A stretch of 34,847 bases of DNA from an uncultured Candidatus Melainabacteria bacterium (GTDB lineage Bacteria > Cyanobacteriota > Vampirovibrionia > Gastranaerophilales > Gastranaerophilaceae). Below are positions 8,685 to 14,615 of this stretch, one piece after another. Position numbers and translations under genes: made by a program. The notes under the pieces were generated by a model. That model was not told the DNA's origin and ran no database searches. It saw only the letters and a list, made by a program, of their open reading frames with translations. The stretch is from contig CAKVLI010000017.1 in the NCBI GenBank assembly GCA_934757155.1, positions 1-34,847 on the forward strand, in the 5' to 3' direction. Every line of letters begins with the position of its first letter. The first letter of the stretch is position 1.

Positions 8685-9004
8685 TTTCTTTGACCGCAAA
8701 GAAACGCGGCGCAAAGAAACTCTCCGTCCGGAACTGCGTTCGTTAATCAATTGTAAAATTCACCCTGAGCAGGTGAACTCACTACGTTCAAACAGCACCT
8801 GCTTTGTTGTTGGCTCATTAACATTGATTACTCACTCCGTTATGGACGGACTTTCGAAGGATGCACCGCGAGCGTTTTTTAGCGAGCGTGAACGTGCGGG
8901 CTTGCCCGCCTGTTACCACAACCGAAGGTTGTTGAAAACAATGCGTCGTTTCTTTTCTTTTGTTTCATTTTCTTTTCTTTGCTCGCAATAAAGAAAAGAA
9001 AATG
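8685..9004. other. Non-coding, highly folded intergenic element
   Basis: This covers most of the 521-nt gap between mraY and the next gene. It contains a hairpin TTTCTTT/AAAGAAA (8685-8704) and then three nested inverted pairs: 8723-8729 with 8844-8850, 8744-8751 with 8823-8830, and 8768-8775 with 8796-8803. Smaller hairpins follow (GCGGGC/GCCCGC near 8897, CAACC/GGTTG near 8920). It ends in a perfect 15-bp inverted repeat (8966-8980 with 8990-9004). The short ORF here lacks coding character. It looks like a composite repeat or a decayed mobile element with a terminator-like end. Confidence 0.5.
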
Positions 9005-9050
9005 AAAAGAGTTAAATAAGAAGAAAAAAGGACAATCAATAAAAAAAGCT

Positions 9051-9110
9051 TAATTAAGTCAACATATACATCCTATGTATGTTGATTAATTATAGCGCAT
9101 CGTTTAGAAT
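9051..9110 (+). promoter_or_regulatory. Palindrome and promoter of the glycosyltransferase-like gene
   Basis: An imperfect inverted repeat (9051-9092, with small indels between arms) overlaps a promoter: TTGATT (9082-9087), 17-bp spacer, TAGAAT (9105-9110). The ATG follows only 8 nt after the -10 and there is no Shine-Dalgarno, so the transcript is probably leaderless. The palindrome covers the -35 and could be an operator. Confidence 0.6.
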
Positions 9111-9118
9111 TGCTTTAG

Positions 9119-11131
9119 ATGAGTAATTTTGAAACAAGAAAATTTGAGACAGAAGCGCATTCCGAAGAACTTGATTATATCTTTAATCAGGATTCGGTTG
9201 ACTTTGATAAAATTCAACACGATAATGTGGATTTGATTTATCTTGCCAAAACTTATTTTCGTCTCGTCAGGAAGAAATTCTCGCTGGCTCTGAGAGAAAA
9301 AATGCAGAAAAATTTCACAAACGTTATTTTTCTGACTCTTGAATGTCCGCCGTTTTCAAACGGCTCTATGCGTGAAGATTCGCCAATTGAATATATTGAG
9401 CAAATGCGAAAACAATACCCTGATATAGATATAAGAATCCTTATTCCGATTATGGGGTTGAACAGAGAAGATATTGAACACAACAAAAAACTTACGCTTG
9501 AAGTCGAAAACCAAACTTTGACACTTGAGAAAGCTTCCATAAGTTTTGAGTTCTTTCTTCAAAACAGAACGGTGAATACTGTCTTGTACAAGTTCCCGAA
9601 AAACAAGTTGAACATACCTATCTACGGACTTTATTCGCCTGCGTTTTCGTATTCAAAAGATATTGCGGAAATTTCTAAAATTCAAAACATTGCACCATTC
9701 ATAAAATCTGCTCGTATTTGTATAAAAAGATTACTTTTTAATAACAAAGAAAATTTCAGACCCGATATAGTTCATTGTGAAAATATTCCGTTTTTCCTTG
9801 GCGCAGAGTTTGAAAACAAACTTCCGTATCCGGTTAAAGTTATTCAAACAGTAAAAGATTTTATCCAGATAAATATGGCAAAACAGGAAGCTTTTTGGGC
9901 TGCAATAAATCTTGCTGACAAACGAGCTATGAATAAAATTTGCAAAGATTCTGTGGTAAAAAAATGTGTGGCAGCATTATTCAAACTCCACAATACAAAA
10001 CGTTTTTATCAGATGAAAGATTGTCTGAAATTTGTCTACAAAAATTATTTAAAATTTCGCAAATACATCGACAAGGGCGAAGACATTGAAGAAAACACAA
10101 TCTTTAACAGGCTCAATGCACGTGTTTTGCAGCTTTTCCCTCTGATTGCACTTGAAGATAAACAATACTACAATATTATGGCTTATTCCATAAAACGTTG
10201 CAGTCTTTGGGTTACAACCTCAAAAACATATTATAAGGAAATTTTCACGAACCCTGATTTGTCGGGCGAAATGTTCAAACTTTTGGTGAAAACGCATAAT
10301 AAGAGCGGATATATTTCATACGGAATAAATACGGACAAATACCCGACGAGCGGTACACGCGGGATATATCAATCTTTTGACAACGAAAACTTCCGAGAAG
10401 AACGCCGTAAAAATAAATCTGCCTTGATTAAAGAGTTCAATTCTGACCGAATAAAAACCGGATTTGTTGACCCAACCCTTTTCAACAACACTGACAGCAA
10501 AGTAGCAGGAAGCTTGGATTCCTTCTACGAAGCACCATTGATGTTTGCAAATATCAGCAACGAAATCTTTGCAAACGGAGTGGATATTCTTTTTAACACG
10601 ATATTAAAACTTTTTGAATTACATAAAAATGTTCAAATAATTATCTCAATAAAAGACGGAATGAAGGTTAATTTTGTAAAATCTTGGATTGAATTTTTAT
10701 CCAAAAACAGATACCTTAACGGCCGTTGGGTGTTTATTGACGGAGAAATAAACCTTCCGAAATTTCTCGCGGCAGCGGATATGATTTTAATTCCTCGAAG
10801 AACAAATATGACCACGATTGAACACTACCTTGCGATGCACTACGGCTGTGTTCCGATAGCATCAAGAAGCGGAATTCTGAACGATACAATTCCTGATATT
10901 TTTGATGATATTGCTAACGGTTGCGGATTCAAAACAAAAACAACCCTTTTAACCGAAACCGATAATAACGAACTTTTCCTCACAACAACAATGAAAGCTC
11001 TCGGGGTATGCCAAAACAACCCTGCCAGCTGGAATTTACTTGTCAAAAATTGTATGAACAAAGACTGTAGTTGGAATTTTGAAATTTTAGAAAAATATTA
11101 TCGTTTGTATAACTCATCTTTAGACTCTTAA
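9119..11131 (+). CDS. Divergent glycogen/starch-synthase-like GT-B glycosyltransferase
   Basis: A 670-residue cytosolic protein with no signal peptide or membrane segment. After about 65 unplaced residues comes a segment like the N-terminal Rossmann domain of GT5 enzymes: a hydrophobic strand then ECPPFSNGS (75-83), and PDIVHCENIPFF further on. Near 550-590, ADMILIPRRTN...AMHYGCVPIASRSGILNDT matches the donor-binding region of glycogen synthase (normally AD-PSRxEPCGLxQ, then YGxxPVV-xTGGLxDTV). The canonical ADP-glucose loop KxGGL is replaced by SNGSMRED, and the acidic E in the EPCG motif is not conserved. Activity is therefore uncertain: it may use another donor or be a non-catalytic relative. 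It is a single-gene unit. Confidence 0.65.
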   Translation: MSNFETRKFETEAHSEELDYIFNQDSVDFDKIQHDNVDLIYLAKTYFRLVRKKFSLALREKMQKNFTNVIFLTLECPPFSNGSMREDSPIEYIEQMRKQYPDIDIRILIPIMGLNREDIEHNKKLTLEVENQTLTLEKASISFEFFLQNRTVNTVLYKFPKNKLNIPIYGLYSPAFSYSKDIAEISKIQNIAPFIKSARICIKRLLFNNKENFRPDIVHCENIPFFLGAEFENKLPYPVKVIQTVKDFIQINMAKQEAFWAAINLADKRAMNKICKDSVVKKCVAALFKLHNTKRFYQMKDCLKFVYKNYLKFRKYIDKGEDIEENTIFNRLNARVLQLFPLIALEDKQYYNIMAYSIKRCSLWVTTSKTYYKEIFTNPDLSGEMFKLLVKTHNKSGYISYGINTDKYPTSGTRGIYQSFDNENFREERRKNKSALIKEFNSDRIKTGFVDPTLFNNTDSKVAGSLDSFYEAPLMFANISNEIFANGVDILFNTILKLFELHKNVQIIISIKDGMKVNFVKSWIEFLSKNRYLNGRWVFIDGEINLPKFLAAADMILIPRRTNMTTIEHYLAMHYGCVPIASRSGILNDTIPDIFDDIANGCGFKTKTTLLTETDNNELFLTTTMKALGVCQNNPASWNLLVKNCMNKDCSWNFEILEKYYRLYNSSLDS

Positions 11132-11290
11132 CGTTTGAGATGCAAAAATCTGTCGCATAAATAAGTAAGAGCTTGTTCCGTAGTGAACACTATTCCCGCT
11201 AACGTTCAAACCAATAATTCGCGAATTTTTAATAATATTTTTATTTTCAAATCCTCATAAAACTTCAACTGTAAAATCTTATATTGCATT

Positions 11291-11343
11291 TACGTATTAG
11301 ACGTACGTCTATTTGACAAAAATTTACGTTTAAACTGTACGTA
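11291..11343 (+). promoter_or_regulatory. Promoter with palindromic operator of the small XRE gene
   Basis: A perfect 14-bp palindrome TAGACGTACGTCTA (11298-11311) is followed at once by a consensus -35, TTGACA (11313-11318). TACGTA-type words recur at 11291-11296, 11325-11329 and 11338-11343, the last touching the ATG. No convincing -10 is visible (17 bp on reads TGTACG). The layout suits autoregulation by the XRE protein next door. Confidence 0.6.
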
Positions 11344-11556
11344 ATGAACGAGAACTTCTATAAAGCGTTAGGTAATAATATAAAAAAGCAGCGTAAAAAA
11401 ATGGGGCTTACTCAACAAGAGCTTGCGGATAAAGCCGGAATTTCGCTGAATTTTATGGGTAAGATTGAGGTTGCGTTTTCAAAACCTGCGCTTGATACCC
11501 TGATAATTTTGGCTGAGAAACCGGATACGACAGTTTCCGAGCTTTGCAGATTTTAG
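11344..11556 (+). CDS. Small XRE-family transcriptional regulator
   Basis: A 70-residue protein that is almost entirely one Cro/C1-type helix-turn-helix. LGNNIKKQRKKMGLTQQELADKAGISLNFMGKIE carries the recognition helix, followed by the conserved PALDTLIILA helix and VSELCRF. There is no second domain, so it would bind DNA as a homodimer. No Shine-Dalgarno precedes the ATG. The upstream palindrome is a likely target. A hairpin follows 8 nt after the stop. Confidence 0.85.
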   Translation: MNENFYKALGNNIKKQRKKMGLTQQELADKAGISLNFMGKIEVAFSKPALDTLIILAEKPDTTVSELCRF

Positions 11557-11563
11557 TTAAAAA

Positions 11564-11592
11564 GATGCGGTAAATCGAAGATTTACCGCATC
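11564..11592. terminator. Bidirectional terminator, XRE gene and groESL
   Basis: A perfect 13-bp stem (11564-11576 with 11580-11592) has a 3-nt GAA loop. On the minus strand it is followed by TTTTT, making it a good intrinsic terminator for groEL, while it also ends the XRE gene on the plus strand. The 129 nt between it and the groEL stop hold only small inverted repeats and no gene. Confidence 0.75.
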
Positions 11593-11721
11593 CTACTTTG
11601 TTTATTGATTACGTGCGTAGCACATGCTCCTGTGAAATCAGAGATTTCTACGTCGCAATCGTAGCGTTCCGTCTTCAGTTTGCCGTTGCCTACGCAACGC
11701 CAAATTCAGACTTCACACCGG

Positions 11722-13368
11722 CTAAAAGCCTCCCATTCCGCCCATGCCGGCCATTGCTGACATATCCGGAGCTTTTGTTTCTTCCGGAATATCAACTACA
11801 GCAGCTTGAGTTGTTAACAACATTGAGCCTACAGATGCTGCGTTTTCTAACGCGCTTCTTGTAACCTTAGCAGGGTCAACAATACCTGCCGCGAACATAT
11901 CTGTATATCTGTCGAGCAAAGCATCATAACCGTATGCACCCTTTTCAGCTCTTACACAATCAACAACTACATCAGCTTTCGCGCCTGCGTTAGAAGCGAT
12001 TGAACGAAGAGGTACATCAAGTGCAGCTGTCAAAATCTTGAATCCGCTCTTTTCATCATCAGATTCAAAGTTCAATGTTCCAAGTTTTGATTCCAACTCT
12101 TGTTGAACTCTGATAAGTGCAACACCACCACCAGGAACGATACCTTCTTCGTTAGCAGCTCTTGTTGCGTTCAAAGCATCTTCAATTCTTAATTTTCTTT
12201 CTTTAAGTTCGATTTCTGTAGCAGCACCGACTTCGATAACTGCAACACCGCCTGACAATTTAGCCATACGTTCTTGCAATTTTTCTTTATCGTATTCGCT
12301 ATCAGAAGCTTCGATTTGTTTCTTAATCAAAGCAACACGTTCTTTAACAGCTTCTTTGGTTTCTTCGCCAACAACGATAGTTGTTTCATCCTTAGTAACC
12401 GTTACACGTTTTGCAACACCCATCATAGCTGTTGTAATATTTTCGAGCTTGATACCAAGTTCTTCAGTAAACATTTGACCGCCTGTAAGAATAGCGATAT
12501 CTTCAAGCATAGCTTTTCTTCTGTCGCCAAATCCCGGAGCTTTAACTGCTACAGCTCTCAAAACTTTTCTCATTGTGTTTACAACCAATGTTGCGAGAGC
12601 TTCGCCTTCAACGTCTTCTGCGATAAGTAACAATGAACGACCGTCACGGGCAACTTGTTCAAGAACAGGTACTAAATCTGCAATCAAGTTGATTTTCTTG
12701 TTTACACAAAGTACATAAGCATCTTCAAGAACAGCCTCCATTCTTTCAGGGTCAGTTACAAAGTAAGGTGAAATGTAACCTTTGTCAAATTGCATACCTT
12801 CAACAACCTTCAAGTTTGTACCGAAAGATTTGCTTTCTTCAACAGTGATAACACCGTCGTGACCAACTTTTTCCATAGCTTCTGCAATAAGTTCACCGAT
12901 TTCTGAGTTGTTACCTGCAGAAATACCTGCAACTTGTGCGATTTCTTCTTTTGTATTAACAGGTCTTGATAATTCTTTAACCTTGTTGATAGCAATTTCA
13001 ACTGCTTTATCAATACCACGTTTCATAGACATAGGGTTAGCACCTGCAGTAAGGTTTCTCAAACCTTCTCTAACAATTGCTTGCGCAAGTACGGAAGCGG
13101 TTGTTGTACCGTCACCTGCTACGTCGTTTGTCTTTGATGAAACTTCTTTAAGAAGTTGTGCGCCCGCATTCTCCAAACCGTCTTGAAGCTCAATTTCTTT
13201 CGCAATTGTAACGCCATCGTTAACGATTTGAGGTGCGCCGAATTTCTTTTGTAAAATTACGTTTCTGCCTTTAGGTCCAAGTGTAACCTTAACAGCATCT
13301 GCAACTGCATCAATACCTTTAAGAAGGGATTTTCTAGCCTCTTCTTCAAAAACTATTTTTTTAGCCAT
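11722..13368 (-). CDS. groEL: Chaperonin GroEL (60 kDa)
   Basis: A 548-residue ATP-driven protein-folding chaperonin that forms two stacked heptamers capped by GroES. It begins MAKKIVFEEEARKSLLKG, has the ATP-site block VTLGPKGRNVILQKKFG, DGVTIAKEIEL and GDGTTTASVLA, the central apical-domain segments, and the standard disordered GGM-type tail GMGGMGGF. Length is normal. GGAG lies 8 nt before the ATG. It is separated from groES by the four-helix-bundle gene, so all three are probably co-transcribed. No CIRCE operator was found. Confidence 0.98.
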   Translation of the reverse strand: MAKKIVFEEEARKSLLKGIDAVADAVKVTLGPKGRNVILQKKFGAPQIVNDGVTIAKEIELQDGLENAGAQLLKEVSSKTNDVAGDGTTTASVLAQAIVREGLRNLTAGANPMSMKRGIDKAVEIAINKVKELSRPVNTKEEIAQVAGISAGNNSEIGELIAEAMEKVGHDGVITVEESKSFGTNLKVVEGMQFDKGYISPYFVTDPERMEAVLEDAYVLCVNKKINLIADLVPVLEQVARDGRSLLLIAEDVEGEALATLVVNTMRKVLRAVAVKAPGFGDRRKAMLEDIAILTGGQMFTEELGIKLENITTAMMGVAKRVTVTKDETTIVVGEETKEAVKERVALIKKQIEASDSEYDKEKLQERMAKLSGGVAVIEVGAATEIELKERKLRIEDALNATRAANEEGIVPGGGVALIRVQQELESKLGTLNFESDDEKSGFKILTAALDVPLRSIASNAGAKADVVVDCVRAEKGAYGYDALLDRYTDMFAAGIVDPAKVTRSALENAASVGSMLLTTQAAVVDIPEETKAPDMSAMAGMGGMGGF

Positions 13369-13393
13369 TATATGTTCTCCTTTATTTTTTACT

Positions 13394-13427
13394 AGTTAAT
13401 AAGTTAATAGGCGAATAAGTTAATAAG
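13394..13427. repeat. Octamer array, left boundary of the four-helix-bundle cassette
   Basis: Four tandem 8-bp units: AGTTAATA, AGTTAATA, GGCGAATA and AGTTAATA, plus AG. The first 18 bp recur exactly, inverted, at 13787-13804, and an 11-bp part (13417-13427) recurs inverted at 13810-13820. The array lies between groEL and the stop of the small gene. Confidence 0.75.
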
Positions 13428-13431
13428 AAAT

Positions 13432-13779
13432 TTATATAATCTTTTTTAGGTAATTCCTTATGCCTTGAGTAAGTGCATTTATCTTTGACAATTTTTGTAA
13501 CATCTCACTTGCATCAATATATCCTAAGTTTTGTGCAATCAATAGTTGTGTTTCAACTTCAGCTATTGAGCCAAGTGCAATATCTATAAATCTAGAAGTT
13601 TCTTTAGCTGTTGAGCGTCCACATCCTTCTGCAATATTAGACGGAACAGATATTGATGCCCTTCTTAACTGAGATGTAAGTCCCCACAAATCTTCTTTTG
13701 GGAATGACTTTGTTATGTTATATATCTCTGTTACGAATTCTAAAGATTCTTTCCAAGCTTCTAAGTCTCTATGATGCAT
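13432..13779 (-). CDS. Four-helix-bundle protein (S23/IVP family)
   Basis: A 115-residue cytosolic protein of the four-helix-bundle family that includes the protein encoded in 23S rRNA intervening sequences and the Avd proteins of diversity-generating retroelements. Typical marks are the N-terminal DLEAWKESLEFV, LTSQLRRASISVPSNIAEG in the second helix, and an ALGSIAEVETQL helix. GGAGG stands 4 nt before the ATG. No molecular role is firmly known for stand-alone members. They are basic and may bind nucleic acid (family knowledge). It sits between groES and groEL, bounded on each side by the same octamer repeats in inverted orientation, so it looks like an inserted cassette that rides on the chaperonin operon. 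Confidence 0.85.
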   Translation of the reverse strand: MHHRDLEAWKESLEFVTEIYNITKSFPKEDLWGLTSQLRRASISVPSNIAEGCGRSTAKETSRFIDIALGSIAEVETQLLIAQNLGYIDASEMLQKLSKINALTQGIRNYLKKII

Positions 13780-13786
13780 GCAACCT

Positions 13787-13820
13787 CCTATTAACTTATT
13801 AACTTAGCTCTTATTAACTT
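13787..13820. repeat. Octamer array, right boundary of the four-helix-bundle cassette
   Basis: On the minus strand this reads as AGTTAATA-type octamers interrupted by AGAGCTA. Its 18-bp block at 13787-13804 is the exact inverse of 13394-13411. It ends just before the groES stop codon (13822-13824) and overlaps the leader of the four-helix-bundle gene. Confidence 0.75.
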
Positions 13821-13821
13821 A

Positions 13822-14109
13822 CTATTCCACTACCGCTAGCGCATCCTTAACAGATAGTATTTTGTATTCAACGCCATCCATTTTAATATCTGTGCCGGCA
13901 TATTTAGCGTAAAGAACGATATCACCCACTTTTACTTCTATAGGTTCTTTTTCGCCCTTGTCGTTAGTCTTTCCTTCACCAACTGCAACTACTTCACCTT
14001 TTTGTGGTTTTTCTTTTGCGCTGTCAGGAATAAAAATTCCACCGGAAGTTTGTTCTGTATCTTCAATAACTTTGATAACAATTCTGTCTGCCAATGGTTT
14101 TAGTGCCAT
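13822..14109 (-). CDS. groES: Co-chaperonin GroES (10 kDa)
   Basis: A 95-residue co-chaperonin that caps GroEL as a heptamer. The sequence is standard: LKPLADRIVIKV, the mobile-loop region TEQTSGGIFIPDSAKEKPQ, a short beta-rich core, VGDIVLYAKYAGTDIKMDG, and a final LSVKDALAVVE. GGAGG lies 8 nt before the ATG. It is first in groES-(four-helix bundle)-groEL. Its stop codon directly abuts the octamer repeat of the inserted cassette. Confidence 0.98.
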   Translation of the reverse strand: MALKPLADRIVIKVIEDTEQTSGGIFIPDSAKEKPQKGEVVAVGEGKTNDKGEKEPIEVKVGDIVLYAKYAGTDIKMDGVEYKILSVKDALAVVE

Positions 14110-14130
14110 AATATAATCCTCCTATTTCTT

Positions 14131-14160
14131 TACATATATATTTATATCCTAATTTTTCAA
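14131..14160 (-). promoter_or_regulatory. Possible groESL promoter
   Basis: Minus strand: TTGAAA (14155-14160), 18-bp spacer, TATGTA (14131-14136), about 15 nt of leader, then GGAGG. The inverted repeat expected for an HrcA/CIRCE site is absent, so heat-shock control, if any, works differently here. Confidence 0.4.
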
Positions 14161-14204
14161 TTTTAGTCCAAATATTAAGGAAAAATTAATTATTTGGGTA
14201 GGGG

Positions 14205-14288
14205 GTTGGTCACATTCCCCCGCCCCTTGAGGGAGGCGGATTTTCGGTAGGGCGACGGCAAAGCCTAGCCCGTAAGGTCGAGTTGGAC
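14205..14288. other. GC-rich non-coding stretch
   Basis: This is much richer in G+C than the surrounding sequence. It contains C-run/G-run pairs (CCCCCGCCCC near 14217 with GGGGCGGGG near 14388) and no gene with plausible coding character. It borders the short inverted-repeat element at 14289 and may belong to the same mosaic. Confidence 0.35.
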
Positions 14289-14547
14289 GGGGGTAAATAT
14301 TCCGGACTGGCATAAGAACAACAGATTGGGAAGTCGAGCATAAAAACTCCGACGAGAACCCGAATAATCCAAGACAGGGGCTAGGGGGCGGGGTCAACAT
14401 TCGCTTTATCCTACGATTCTTCGCTTCGCTCTGAATGACCACAAATTCCTTGTCATGCTGAACTTGTTTCAGCATCCTACCAGTTTGTAGTCACATGCCA
14501 TATTGATAAGGTCCTGAAATAAATTCAGGACGACAATATTTACCCCC
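14289..14547. repeat. Short element A with 13-bp terminal inverted repeats
   Basis: A 259-bp segment bounded by GGGGGTAAATATT (14289-14301) and its exact inverse (14535-14547). Inside are two modules shared with element B: a 24-bp imperfect palindrome (14451-14474, one mismatch to 21871-21894) and a 30-bp block (14508-14537) identical to 21937-21966, whose core GTCCTGAA/TTCAGGAC forms a hairpin. No ORF with coding character is present. This is MITE-like, and the mobilising enzyme is unknown. Confidence 0.65.
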
Positions 14548-14579
14548 TTCGCATACACTCGGAATAACGAGTACAAATA

Positions 14580-14608
14580 GGTGCTATAAATCAAAGATTT
14601 ATAGCACC
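14580..14608. terminator. Terminator hairpin after the 1921-residue gene
   Basis: A perfect 13-bp stem (14580-14592 with 14596-14608) has an AAA loop and lies 8 nt past the stop codon on the minus strand. Loop and loop-closing bases (AAATC...GATTT) match the hairpin at 11564-11592. Confidence 0.65.
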
Positions 14609-14615
14609 CTTAGTA

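Noticed and set aside
8773..8991. 72-codon open frame in the folded spacer
   Set aside because: It lies wholly within the inverted-repeat region and reads through hairpins; no ribosome site or homology.
12274..12630. Long open frame opposite groEL (and others at 12810 and 12908)
   Set aside because: Antisense shadows of a conserved gene; the predicted peptides are low-complexity Phe/Ser-rich with no family resemblance.
14110..14200. CIRCE heat-shock operator before groES
   Set aside because: No TTAGCACTC-N9-GAGTGCTAA-like inverted repeat on either strand.
14149..14475. 108-codon open frame after groES on the minus strand
   Set aside because: It runs through the GC-rich stretch and element A, both repeats; the peptide has no coding character.
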